From the IMG/VR virus record IMGVR_UViG_3300033153_015063, positions 178,597 to 242,596 of that record: a stretch of DNA of 64,000 nt. The stretch is one strand, 5' to 3'. The DNA is from a virus. Positions 50,212-59,061 of this stretch are shown in pieces. The notes beneath the pieces were generated by a model, which searched no databases, had not been told where the DNA came from, and was given only the letters and a program-made list of their open reading frames with translations. Positions within the stretch are counted from its first letter, which is position 1. Every line of letters starts with the position of its first letter. The position numbers and the translations under genes were made by a program.

Positions 50212-51228
50212 TCACAGATCATCGAGCGATTGTTCACGTTCCTTTGCTTCGCCGCCCTCCAACCCGCCAGTCGTCCCGGTGTCAGAGGCGGCGGATTTGA
50301 TGGTCTCCTTGATGGGTTCGAGGACGTCCCCCTTGACCACGATGGGGTGGATGAGCCTACCGTCGATGATACGCTCTTCGGTTGGTTCTCCCTCGCCTGG
50401 GTTCTCGTTCTCACTTTTTCTGAGCCGACCGACGACCTGGACGATGGAGCCCTGTGGATAGACGACCTGCTCAGGAGACAGAAAGATGGTTATCTCCCGC
50501 TGGGAATGGTCTCCCTTCTTTGCCGCATCGACTTTCTGGCTGTCATCCACCAGAGTGATGATACCCCAGGGGTTGCCCTTCTTGTACCCACCGGATCGAC
50601 GCCCGACGATGCCCATCACGAGCTTGTAGTCACCGGCTTTACCCTTCGAGAGGTGGTCATCGAAATCGGCCAGCTTGACCGTCGGGAAGAGGTTGTTGAG
50701 AACGGATGCGATGGCAGGAGTTCCGTCGATTTCTTCAGAATCCTTGAACTTGGTGTTGTCCGAGCTGGAGAGGTTGTAGATGCCGTTCTTCTTTTCACCC
50801 CACAGGTTGACATCGTACCATGCACACCGCTTCAAGCCGCCGATCAAACCCGTCTGGTCGTTCCACAGAGTGACCTCGGCGAACATCAGCTCATCGTCCT
50901 TCCCGGCCTTCTCCTTGACCAACATGAAGACGTCGGTAGCCTTCCAGGGCTTACCTTCTTTGATACCTTTCCTGACGCTCTTCCAGTCGATGACCTGACC
51001 GATGAATGGTTTGGTCCCTCGCTGCACTTCGAGAAGCATCTCACCCTTCAGCGAAAGCCAGGCCATCTCATGGCGTTGTTCACCATCAAGGCTGCTCAAG
51101 AAGTCAGAGCTGTAAACTTCCTTGTACTTGCTCTTGATGTCTTTCATGTCGAGTCCGGTCTCTGTCTGGAACTCCTTCAGATTCTGGACGATGTCCTTTG
51201 GGACCTTCAGTTGCTTTTCATCTGCCAT
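50212..51228 (-). CDS. OB-fold single-stranded-DNA-binding protein candidate
   Basis: 338 residues from the ATG at 51228, preceded by GAGGTATCCCCT. A TTG at 51249 would be an alternative. KRCAWYDVNLWGEKKNGIYN-like and WGIITLVDDS segments with IFLSPEQVVYPQGSIVQVVG suggest two OB folds. The C-terminal tail is acidic and flexible (GGEAKEREQSLDDL), like SSB tails. The gene lies between the MCM-like and RecA-like genes. The assignment rests mainly on context and fold pattern. Confidence 0.55.
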   Translation of the reverse strand: MADEKQLKVPKDIVQNLKEFQTETGLDMKDIKSKYKEVYSSDFLSSLDGEQRHEMAWLSLKGEMLLEVQRGTKPFIGQVIDWKSVRKGIKEGKPWKATDVFMLVKEKAGKDDELMFAEVTLWNDQTGLIGGLKRCAWYDVNLWGEKKNGIYNLSSSDNTKFKDSEEIDGTPAIASVLNNLFPTVKLADFDDHLSKGKAGDYKLVMGIVGRRSGGYKKGNPWGIITLVDDSQKVDAAKKGDHSQREITIFLSPEQVVYPQGSIVQVVGRLRKSENENPGEGEPTEERIIDGRLIHPIVVKGDVLEPIKETIKSAASDTGTTGGLEGGEAKEREQSLDDL

Positions 51229-51292
51229 AGGGGATACCTCATCGTTCAACTTGAGTGACTATCAAAGTAATGGAATGTGTTTTTAAAGATTA

Positions 51293-53734
51293 CTATACCA
51301 GGATGTATTTACCAACATCTGGAGACTCTACTGTACCCTTTTCGATGAGAACCTGGATGATTCGATAGAGCTCTGATGTTCCTATCTGACACATCAGAGT
51401 CAACTGGTCGAATGGCACATACCCGTCCGCATCAACGGGACACTTGTGGATAGCTTCGACTACCATATTAAGATCCTCAGTGGTAGTCGAGATTTCATCT
51501 TCTTTCATAAAGGATCGAAGGTCGTTGAGTATCTTCTTGTAGACCTCCCTTCCGAGTGTGGTAAGTTTGTAGACGCCTCCTGATGGCCGAGTAATCAATT
51601 CCTCCCTGATGAGAACATTGATGTTCGTGAAGATAGTGTTTTCACTCTCACTAAATACTTTACATAAATCACTGAAACCTCTTCCGTTATGCCTCGCAAT
51701 CTCAGAATAAAGGCGATATTTGAGCTTTGCCTTTTTCTTCATGTTCTTGACAGCGATATACATCGAAGAGACGGTTTGACGGAACTGACCTTCCTCGATA
51801 AGCATAAGGTCGAACTCCCATCTTCTTTCGTACTCATCAAGAAGTTTTTCCAGTTGTCTGGCATGACGTTCTTTGATGTATATCTGTTGATCTGCATCCA
51901 ACTTGAAATCAATGAAAGCAATACCTTTAATCATTTTACGGAGATGGACCAGAAGGTCATTGGAGTATGGTTGTATATAGGACATCTCAAATCTGTTCTT
52001 TCTGGATACATATATTTGATTTATAATATCCTGCACACCATCTTCCCATATATAGTTTTTTTCGCTGTTCAATCCATCACAAAATATCTTTAACATCTTA
52101 AAATCTTCTGGACTGAGACCAATAACATCTCCATCCATGTACTTGTTATAGGCTGAGACCATCATAGTTGATGGGACGTCATCCTGTCCGAATGGCACAA
52201 CCAGGGTGAAGCGTTTCAGGTCAAAATAAGTAAAAGCCCCGGGCATTCCACTTTTCCATGCTGCATAGCGATGTGGGTAGTTGGAGAATTCCTCTTCGAG
52301 ATTCCAAGTTACTCCATACCTCGTAACAAAATCGACGGTCATGGTCTGTCCGGTGGTTCCTGCCCCACCGATAATCATTTTACCTTGAGGTAGTGCTTCC
52401 CGAAGGATACCGATAATTTCTTTGTTTGCCTCGGTCACACTGTCTATGAATAGTCGTCCGTGTATAGCTCTGAGGGCCTTACCCTTCAGCAGTTTCCACT
52501 CTCCACTTTCACTATCCCGCTTATGTTCATAGAACACCGTCCGTTTGATGTTCTCGCCCTGAAGGACAACATCACAATCCGCAGCCTTGTTGTCACTCAC
52601 ACTCTCATACCTTGAGATAAATGACAGACCAGCGTTGAAGATATCACTCTTTCCGACTCTCGAATCCCCGATGAAAGCTATGAACATTGGGTCGTCCGGG
52701 GCTGAGAAGCACCAGATGAGAAATAACTCTTTCTCGAAGTCACGACCACCAAGCCAGGGAGCCACAGTGTTCATCATCAACTCCAGGTTGTCGTCATAGG
52801 TTCCATTCAACCTATGACGGAAATTTGTCATCATTTCTTCTGTAATAACAGTATAACTGAAGCGTTTGTCTGTCTCGAACAACTCCATACACTCGAACAC
52901 CTTTCTTCCGGTATTGAACTGAGTGTTTTTAACCATCAGCTTGAGTTTGAGTTTGAGTTTGTTAGCAGATTCTATCTTTTGTAATAACTCTCGTTGATGT
53001 TTTTTGTCTTTACAAAATATGTAGCATGGGTATGCTTGTTCTACCTCATGTTCCCATGTCTCCATGTTGTTGTCGATATCTTTTATCGACAGTTTGATGA
53101 CGTCCTGATGTGTTGATGGTTCAATACGAATCTTCTTCTTTTTACAGACAGGGCACACCAGTTGTAATTCTTTGACAAGACGTATCTCCTCGCACTTCTT
53201 GATGCCACCCACCATTTTCAAGGAAATTTCTCTATCAATTTTTACGATGTCCTCCCAGCAACCTTTCTCACACCATGCATAAACGTGAGATGGGATAGTA
53301 TTGATTGTAAGTTCTGTCCATGTAACCTCTACTACCTGTGGGTTATCATCATGTGGTAATATGTCAATAAGTCTACCATACTTTATCGGGTTGGTATGAT
53401 ATTCACAATCATCAACGTGGAGAGCTGCGGCCTCTTTTGTAATAAGATCGCACTTGAAAACGCCGCTGCCAAGTTTATCTCGAATCTTGAAGATATCATC
53501 CTCGTTCTGGAGACCTTGACGGCGGGCCAAACGCCGGGCCATCGAGTCAAATATCTTACCATCCATTGTATCATATATCGACCTGATGCAGGCTAGAGCC
53601 ACTTTACAGGCATTGATGGGGTTCCCCCGAAAGCATGTCTCTGGGGCACGTTGATTGAACAGATACTTGATGCATGGTGGTAGATTGTCGATAGCTGCCC
53701 TGGGTGTGTTGGGATAATCAATTTTTTCAAACAT
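51293..53734 (-). CDS. divergent MCM-like replicative helicase
   Basis: 813 residues. The N-terminal OB region has a zinc site (WCEKGCW, CPVCKKKK). The AAA core has Walker A GDSRVGKS (near 355), matching MCM GDPxxxKS. HGRLFIDSV then ILREALPQG (near 430) aligns with the MCM Walker B and EAMEQ region, but Ser replaces the Glu of DE. ARRQGLQNEDD-type N-terminal and winged-helix C-terminal domains (LYRIIQVLIEKGTV) complete it. It probably unwinds DNA at the fork; the Walker B change questions its ATPase cycle. Confidence 0.75.
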   Translation of the reverse strand: MFEKIDYPNTPRAAIDNLPPCIKYLFNQRAPETCFRGNPINACKVALACIRSIYDTMDGKIFDSMARRLARRQGLQNEDDIFKIRDKLGSGVFKCDLITKEAAALHVDDCEYHTNPIKYGRLIDILPHDDNPQVVEVTWTELTINTIPSHVYAWCEKGCWEDIVKIDREISLKMVGGIKKCEEIRLVKELQLVCPVCKKKKIRIEPSTHQDVIKLSIKDIDNNMETWEHEVEQAYPCYIFCKDKKHQRELLQKIESANKLKLKLKLMVKNTQFNTGRKVFECMELFETDKRFSYTVITEEMMTNFRHRLNGTYDDNLELMMNTVAPWLGGRDFEKELFLIWCFSAPDDPMFIAFIGDSRVGKSDIFNAGLSFISRYESVSDNKAADCDVVLQGENIKRTVFYEHKRDSESGEWKLLKGKALRAIHGRLFIDSVTEANKEIIGILREALPQGKMIIGGAGTTGQTMTVDFVTRYGVTWNLEEEFSNYPHRYAAWKSGMPGAFTYFDLKRFTLVVPFGQDDVPSTMMVSAYNKYMDGDVIGLSPEDFKMLKIFCDGLNSEKNYIWEDGVQDIINQIYVSRKNRFEMSYIQPYSNDLLVHLRKMIKGIAFIDFKLDADQQIYIKERHARQLEKLLDEYERRWEFDLMLIEEGQFRQTVSSMYIAVKNMKKKAKLKYRLYSEIARHNGRGFSDLCKVFSESENTIFTNINVLIREELITRPSGGVYKLTTLGREVYKKILNDLRSFMKEDEISTTTEDLNMVVEAIHKCPVDADGYVPFDQLTLMCQIGTSELYRIIQVLIEKGTVESPDVGKYILV

Positions 53735-54266
53735 CTTTTAACACCTCGATAACTTCATTTAGATTGTAGTAATAAATCTCTGAATCGGTAAGGTCATCAA
53801 GGTCTATCTCACGGTGTTTTGCGAGATAATCTCTGACTATAACAGCACGTTTAATTTTACCATGTTCTGTCCAGAACCCGTCTGGCCAGTCCAGATGTTT
53901 GTCTGTGACCTGTTGAGTTATTCTGATGACCTGACCTGTCCAGTTCCTGGGCCATGGTTCTAATTTTCCTGGCACCGGAACTGAACGGAGTAACAGAGGG
54001 AACGTGACCCTGGCGTATAGTGACGGTTTGTGAAAGTATATAATAACCAGTGGAGACGAGAGATGATACTCTGCAAAGAAGGACCTTGTGAACTCCCACT
54101 CCTTAATCTGATAATCTTTGAGTCCTAGTATGTTGTACATCAGGTGCTTCAACAACCTGGTAGAGTTATAGATGCCGATATTTTTTGGTGTCCACGTCCC
54201 TCGTCGTAGTTTACCCCCTTCTCCTCGGAGTATCTTTTCATACTTCTCGATGAGACGGGACTTCAT
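53727..54266 (-). CDS. unknown protein coupled to the MCM-like helicase
   Basis: 179 residues, not recognised. Aromatic and basic (YKARVTFPLLLRSV-like segment, PWPRNWTGQVIRI). It overlaps the helicase start by 8 nt and is first in the operon, after a TTTATAAAG promoter 26 nt upstream. A GINS- or loader-like partner role is conceivable, but I see no motif for it. Confidence 0.5.
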   Translation of the reverse strand: MKSRLIEKYEKILRGEGGKLRRGTWTPKNIGIYNSTRLLKHLMYNILGLKDYQIKEWEFTRSFFAEYHLSSPLVIIYFHKPSLYARVTFPLLLRSVPVPGKLEPWPRNWTGQVIRITQQVTDKHLDWPDGFWTEHGKIKRAVIVRDYLAKHREIDLDDLTDSEIYYYNLNEVIEVLKDV

Positions 54267-54318
54267 AATGACTCTGAAAAACGTTGATGAGTTTATAAAG
54301 ATTTAGCTAATACACCAG

Positions 54319-54359
54319 TTACGCTTTTTACAGTTAAACAAGCTGAAAGTATATAAAGA
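54319..54359 (+). promoter_or_regulatory. composite promoter P6
   Basis: TTACGCTTTTTACAGTTAAA, then CTGAAAGTATATAAAGACCA on the plus strand, in the divergent gap between the MCM operon and the 111-residue gene. A GTGGTGATGTATGTG leader follows. Confidence 0.8.
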
Positions 54360-54376
54360 CCAATAGAAAGCTAGTA

Positions 54377-54712
54377 GTGGTGATGTATGTGGTTACAGGA
54401 GATGATATCCTTGACGCTATGCTGAACGGGACTGATGCTGAGTTCGCCGGGGTCCTTGAGAACTACTGGCACGAACTGGCCGTTGAGATGAAAGACAACG
54501 AGTATCTCCGAAAGAGAGAGCTCTTCGACCAGGTGTCCAACCCCGAGAACTGGAAACTCCCGACCCGACCGGTGGAGTTCGATACCCTGGATGAAGCTGA
54601 TGAGATGCTGTCTGCTATCACCCATTTTGTGGGTGGTGCTGAGATGTTGGGTCTCCCATCAGGGAAAATTGCTGTATGGTCGAAGGGTTACTATCATCAC
54701 ATCGGTGCGTAG
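54377..54712 (+). CDS. unknown protein under promoter P6
   Basis: 111 residues or slightly fewer. GTG (54377), ATG (54383) and GTG (54389) are all in frame, and the GGTGAT site best serves 54389. Helical and acidic (FAGVLENYWHELAVEMKDNE, DEADEMLSAITHFVGGAEML). Not recognised. A T-rich terminator follows. Confidence 0.55.
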   Translation: MVMYVVTGDDILDAMLNGTDAEFAGVLENYWHELAVEMKDNEYLRKRELFDQVSNPENWKLPTRPVEFDTLDEADEMLSAITHFVGGAEMLGLPSGKIAVWSKGYYHHIGA

Positions 54713-54737
54713 TCGATCTATCCACTTCCCAACCCCC

Positions 54738-54760
54738 TCTTTTTTGGTCTCTCTTTTTTT
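54738..54760 (+). terminator. T-rich archaeal terminator
   Basis: CTCTTTTTTGG followed by CTCTCTTTTTTT after the 111-residue gene and ahead of the next promoter. Poly-T tracts end transcription in archaea. Confidence 0.6.
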
Positions 54761-54831
54761 CCACACACTATAATTGGCTGCACCTTACACTATAATAATC
54801 TATAAAAGGGAAAAGACTGGTTTAGTTGCTG

Positions 54832-55350
54832 ATGGCTGTCAACACCAGTGAGAAAAAAACTGTTGGTAGCGACGGTAATGTCACTCTCCAGACGCCATTT
54901 CTTGCAATGATACTAGCTCTGGGCGTCTCGTTGTTGGTTATTATCATCTACACGAGTGGGCTTTTCAAGTACGCTTACACACTGTTTGTGGTGTATATGA
55001 TATATACCTCGATAGAGCGTCAAACAGAACCGATGGAAGTAAAAAAGCAGGAAAACCCTGGGTTGGTGAGGAAAGACCTTGGGATTGACGAGAACCATAT
55101 TATTTTTGGCGTCGATAAAATCGGTGGCATCAAAAAAGTTGATGATGTTGACGTTGATTCTGTAGAGTTGTTGATTGCTGAGCCAGATAACGCCAAAGAA
55201 ACGGACGATGATGAGTTGTGTTGGGTTATCTTTCGAGAGAGAGAGGGAAAGATAACAGAACATATCATCGTCCGTTCATTTATACTTGGTAGGATTATGA
55301 TTTATTCGTGGGGTGAAAACGATGGGCTCATTGAAGGAAGAGTTAGATAA
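54832..55350 (+). CDS. membrane protein at the head of a translocation operon
   Basis: 172 residues from the ATG at 54832, which is 28 nt downstream of a TATA (TCTATAAAAG) and therefore leaderless. Two transmembrane segments lie in residues 22-65 (LAMILALGVSLLVIIIYTSG, AYTLFVVYMIYTSI). A soluble domain follows. It overlaps the ATPase gene by about 29 nt. Confidence 0.6.
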   Translation: MAVNTSEKKTVGSDGNVTLQTPFLAMILALGVSLLVIIIYTSGLFKYAYTLFVVYMIYTSIERQTEPMEVKKQENPGLVRKDLGIDENHIIFGVDKIGGIKKVDDVDVDSVELLIAEPDNAKETDDDELCWVIFREREGKITEHIIVRSFILGRIMIYSWGENDGLIEGRVR

Positions 55351-57001
55351 ACGAGATAAAATAAAAGTGAAAAACGAAGATTTCTGTGCTTTTAAGACAC
55401 TAATACGTCTTGGTAAAAATATAAAAAGGATGGACCGCAGTCTCCCACGTCCAGATACCACTTTCAAACAAATGATGAGAATAAAAGATATTAAACCTAT
55501 AGTAGTTGAATCCACCGATGAAAATGCAAAATTTAATCTTGGATATGTGGTATATGCTACGGACCCGAAAGAGACCAGAGTCTATAAAAAAATTGGGTAT
55601 GCCTCAAAGAAAAGTGGTTATCCAATTGAGGATATGATGAGTGTTCCACAACGAGACCTTATAGGAGTGACTGCCAATCCACTCTATCAGAACACCAATG
55701 GTATCTTCATCGGTGGAACTGGGTCAGCCAAAACTGTCAGGGCGAAACGAGAGGTCGAGAACCGCTATTTGAGAGGTAGACGCATCATCGTAGTAGACCC
55801 CAAAGGTGAGTGGGAACATGGCTTACCGTATCCCCAGGAAACTTCCAGAGAAATCCAGATGTTGAAGTGGAATGGCGAGGAACCAAGAGGTTTTCCTGTT
55901 CGTATCATCCCACCTCGATTCGATGATCGTATCGTTCTACACGATTCTGATATACTTTCGGCGGTTGCATCTTTACAAACAACCAACCAGAAGGCACAAG
56001 TGGCCATATTGTTGGGTGTTTTCAAATCACAAGTGGTTCCGACTCTTGACCACGAACCCCGTATCGGAGATTTTGTCGAGTTCTGCACGACATGGCAACA
56101 AAAACAGATGGATGGTGAGGGATTCGGAGACGAGGAAGAGGAAGAGGAATATGACGAAAAAGGAAAAAAGAAGAAAAAGAAGAAGAAGAAAGGTGTGAGT
56201 CTACCCCAGATTCAACGTGGACTGGAGAAATTGAAGGAACGTTATGACCGGGGTATGTTCGCACCAGTATTGGAAGAGATGTTGACCATGCCTCAACGTG
56301 AGATTGGTGTGGTCTCGGCCGGGACAGTCTTCAGAGGCGATCTGTATGGCGTTCTCATCGAACACTGGACCGGTCTGTTCTTCCGATATCTAATGCAGAA
56401 CACGTGCCCAAAGTGTTATGAGACATATACCAGTCGAGACCTCAACGTAGGTACGAAAATCTGTACAGAATGTGGCGGTCATCATAGCTCCGGTATCTGC
56501 CAGAAATGTAAATGCCGAGAGTTTAAAGTCAGGGAACCAAGCGATGAGTGTGTTCATTGTGCCGATGGTACCAAGGTGGTCAGAGTCATACCAACTGACA
56601 TTGTCCTTGAAGAGGTGCAGGAGGGAACCAGCAAGTCAGATACTCTGGTCAAAGAACTGGCACGTATCATGTCGATAAACAGGGTCATGGGTGGTGGTTG
56701 TGGTGTCATAATGATTACACAGTCAGCAACCGTGTTAAAGTCGTCTGGTGGTGGTCAGAACCCCATTTACACTAACCTGGGGACAGTCTCCTATGCCGGG
56801 GCCATGTCCGGGCGTCAGGATATTGCACCACTCAGAGAGGGTTTTGGAATTGCTTATGGTACAGAGAACACTGACGACGATAAAGTTCAAATCATCAGGT
56901 GTTCAGATACGAGTCTTGGCACGAAAATCTGCAACATCATGCCGCCGAGGTCCTATCACCCGATGTTTTCAGGATTCAATCCAAATAGGTTAAATGTGTA
57001 G
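55322..57001 (+). CDS. VirD4/HerA-type DNA-translocating ATPase with zinc insert
   Basis: 559 residues from the ATG at 55322, preceded by GGGGTG. Walker A GGTGSAKT (about 139-146) and RRIIVVDPKGEWEHGLPY after it fit TraG/VirD4 coupling proteins and HerA/FtsK-like pumps. A multi-Cys zinc region (CPKCYETY, CTECGGHH, CQKCKC, CVHCADG) is inserted before a VLEEVQEG strand and IMITQSA sensor. The Lys/Glu-rich EEEEEYDEKGKKKKKKK linker is flexible. It probably moves DNA through the membrane proteins of this operon, in conjugation-like transfer or virion packaging. Confidence 0.75.
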   Translation: MGSLKEELDKRDKIKVKNEDFCAFKTLIRLGKNIKRMDRSLPRPDTTFKQMMRIKDIKPIVVESTDENAKFNLGYVVYATDPKETRVYKKIGYASKKSGYPIEDMMSVPQRDLIGVTANPLYQNTNGIFIGGTGSAKTVRAKREVENRYLRGRRIIVVDPKGEWEHGLPYPQETSREIQMLKWNGEEPRGFPVRIIPPRFDDRIVLHDSDILSAVASLQTTNQKAQVAILLGVFKSQVVPTLDHEPRIGDFVEFCTTWQQKQMDGEGFGDEEEEEEYDEKGKKKKKKKKKGVSLPQIQRGLEKLKERYDRGMFAPVLEEMLTMPQREIGVVSAGTVFRGDLYGVLIEHWTGLFFRYLMQNTCPKCYETYTSRDLNVGTKICTECGGHHSSGICQKCKCREFKVREPSDECVHCADGTKVVRVIPTDIVLEEVQEGTSKSDTLVKELARIMSINRVMGGGCGVIMITQSATVLKSSGGGQNPIYTNLGTVSYAGAMSGRQDIAPLREGFGIAYGTENTDDDKVQIIRCSDTSLGTKICNIMPPRSYHPMFSGFNPNRLNV

Positions 57002-57012
57002 GAAGTAGTAGT

Positions 57013-57186
57013 ATGATGAAACGATTAATATTAGTCATCAAACGCCGAATACAACTATTTTTCTATAACAGGAAATCAGACTATTGGAAGTGTAAGGAAA
57101 AGAAAAGTGACCCATACATGGTCAATTTTGATTATAAACGTCTTCTTCGGAAGGAGTGTGAAAAATATGACGCCAAAGGTGAGTAA
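57013..57186 (+). CDS. 57-residue basic small protein
   Basis: ATGATGAAACGATT opens a frame of 57 residues (MMKRLILVIKRRIQLFFYNR, then KSDYWKCKEKKSDPY), ending TAA at 57184-57186. It fills the gap after the ATPase gene, and the next gene's ATG starts 1 nt after its stop. The hydrophobic-basic N-terminus may touch the membrane. Confidence 0.5.
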   Translation: MMKRLILVIKRRIQLFFYNRKSDYWKCKEKKSDPYMVNFDYKRLLRKECEKYDAKGE

Positions 57187-57187
57187 T

Positions 57188-57616
57188 ATGACCAAAGAGG
57201 AAGAGATGGCTATCTGGTGCAAGAAGAACAAAAACAATCGCTATGTTCTCAAATGGATTGAGAAGAATCCAGCCGGAAAGAAGTGGGTCGAGAATGGTCA
57301 CACTGACCTTGAGTGGGCTTTCACCGAGATGCCACTCTACTTCAATGATATCGAAGGTATCGTTGCTATGATATTCATATCAGTCTTTTTCTTAATCATA
57401 AGTGGTTTTGCATATTATTTTTTGTTTATGTTTATTGTTGTCATAACCATTCTCGGTGCAGGTTTCTTGTTGAATTGGCGTGATGAGAAAAGGAGGTTAG
57501 ATACCAATAAGAGAGAAAATAAGAGAGAAAATAATGATCGAAATAGTAAGTTATTCCATGATACGTTCGATGCTTGTATGATAACGAGTAAGAAAGGGGA
57601 TGACACAGGTGAATAA
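57188..57616 (+). CDS. membrane protein
   Basis: 142 residues from the ATG at 57188, right after GGTGAGTAAT. An upstream in-frame start would overlap the small gene. Two adjacent transmembrane segments (IVAMIFISVFFLIISGFAYY, FMFIVVITILGAGFLL) are flanked by charged ends. It lies in the translocation operon. Confidence 0.6.
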   Translation: MTKEEEMAIWCKKNKNNRYVLKWIEKNPAGKKWVENGHTDLEWAFTEMPLYFNDIEGIVAMIFISVFFLIISGFAYYFLFMFIVVITILGAGFLLNWRDEKRRLDTNKRENKRENNDRNSKLFHDTFDACMITSKKGDDTGE

Positions 57617-57617
57617 A

Positions 57618-57686
57618 ATGGAGATACAAATAGGTAGATTCTTCACGATTCTTTCTCTACGAATTAAGATGAAAAATAGTTGGTGA
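57618..57686 (+). CDS. 22-residue microprotein
   Basis: The ATG at 57618 follows AGGTGAAT at a proper distance. The frame (MEIQIGRFFTILSLRIKMKN, then SW) is amphipathic, and its TGA lies 4 nt before the next start, whose own GGTGA site overlaps the stop. Size and spacing suggest a real coupled microprotein. Confidence 0.45.
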   Translation: MEIQIGRFFTILSLRIKMKNSW

Positions 57687-57690
57687 CGAT

Positions 57691-59061
57691 ATGGGAAAAA
57701 GGGCAAAACAGGTAGCTTCAGGCTATGCACCTGGTAGTGGCACAGCCCAGCAGTACCCAGGTCAGGCTGCTATCCTGAATCTGGATGAAGGTACTATCAA
57801 CGAAATGGTCACTCCGCAGGTTGACCAGGCTATCGTCACTGGGCGTCTCCAGGAGATTCAGGACCACGCAGATGTCGGGGCCTATATGAGGGACTTTGAT
57901 AGAATTAAAGATAAAGCCCACTTCCTTTCCACAATCGGAGACCCCGATGAGTTAAAAAAGAAAGTCCCGAAGCTCGGACATTGTAAAGTCAAAACGCAGG
58001 ATGAAGTCGAGGAAATGTCAAAAAAGCAGAAGCGGGATACGGAGATACTCATCTATTTCCTGGTTGCTGTTCACATCGTTGGTTACGTTGCTGCGTTCGT
58101 TTTTGCATGGTATGTTATCTGGGGTATGGTCACCGGATTCTGGGGAAGGTTAGCTATCATTATAAACAAAGTTCTTAATGGGTATATAGTCACTGCACCC
58201 TATGGAGTCCCAGTTGTATTTCCTTTTACAGGAACATGCGGATTGTTTATAGGGACGTGGTTAATTTCCCTGGTTTGGTCTTCAATGCGTATTATCAGTG
58301 AGAAATTGGGTGGTTTTGCCGGTTTCTACTACATTATGGATGACAATATGAATGTCCGAGGAAGATTCTTCGCTGCTGGACAGACTTTGACAGGAACACA
58401 CATGGTCAGCGATACCGTCATGTGTAATGTATCCACTCCCGCTGAGAGTATCAACGAACCAAGATTCATAGCGGTCTGGAAAATGTTTAAAAGTTGGTTC
58501 CCGTTTTATCTGGGAAACCAGGTGAGAGTCGATAAAATAGTTATTTTCTCAACGAAGGATATGTTTTTCCCAACCGAGAATTACGCTAACCAGCACAACC
58601 AGATACTTGGTGAATTATACGATACTGGTTATTACTATACATCTGGACCGACAATCTATAAAATATATACATGTGACAAAGTTATGGCCTGGAACAGGAT
58701 ACCTCCTGGTGCTTACCCAAAAATCACCTACCAGGCGATGTCGGCCTACAAGGGTGTCAGCATACAGCTCCGTATCAAGGAAAAGAACCTCCAACTCCTC
58801 TTTACAGAGATTGAGTTGCTCCTTCGTAACAAACACATCACCGACAGGCACTTCATCAAGCTGGTCTCTGACCGTCTGACACAGATGGGATTGATTGACC
58901 GCCAGACCGGTGTCATCAGGGCAAAGTATGGCGGATACTGGGATAACATCGGAGAACGCCAGAAGCTGTCGAGTGGTTGGAAGCAGCTTTATGAGGACAG
59001 AAAGTTGCTCGAAGACGCCAAGGAGAAGTACGCTCCAAAGACACGCTATACGGGTGATTAG
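57691..59061 (+). CDS. multi-pass membrane protein of translocation operon
   Basis: 456 residues. The soluble N-terminus (1-115) is followed by transmembrane segments near 118-148 and 170-205 (YFLVAVHIVGYVAAFVFAW, FIGTWLISLVWSSM). A large C-terminal domain (about 210-456) contains YYIMDDNMNVRGRFFA and many aromatic residues. Not recognised. It could form the channel or anchor for the ATPase. The start of the next gene is immediately adjacent. Confidence 0.6.
   Translation: MGKRAKQVASGYAPGSGTAQQYPGQAAILNLDEGTINEMVTPQVDQAIVTGRLQEIQDHADVGAYMRDFDRIKDKAHFLSTIGDPDELKKKVPKLGHCKVKTQDEVEEMSKKQKRDTEILIYFLVAVHIVGYVAAFVFAWYVIWGMVTGFWGRLAIIINKVLNGYIVTAPYGVPVVFPFTGTCGLFIGTWLISLVWSSMRIISEKLGGFAGFYYIMDDNMNVRGRFFAAGQTLTGTHMVSDTVMCNVSTPAESINEPRFIAVWKMFKSWFPFYLGNQVRVDKIVIFSTKDMFFPTENYANQHNQILGELYDTGYYYTSGPTIYKIYTCDKVMAWNRIPPGAYPKITYQAMSAYKGVSIQLRIKEKNLQLLFTEIELLLRNKHITDRHFIKLVSDRLTQMGLIDRQTGVIRAKYGGYWDNIGERQKLSSGWKQLYEDRKLLEDAKEKYAPKTRYTGD

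Noticed and set aside
49819-51258. Long plus-strand open frame (479 codons) across the RecA-like and OB-fold genes
   Set aside because: It is antisense to two well-supported genes, has no plausible promoter or ribosome site, and its translation is rich in Val, Leu and Asp as expected from a complementary strand.
57107-57187. Earlier start for the membrane gene at 57188
   Set aside because: It would overlap the 57-residue gene by most of its length. GGTGAG sits just ahead of the ATG at 57188.
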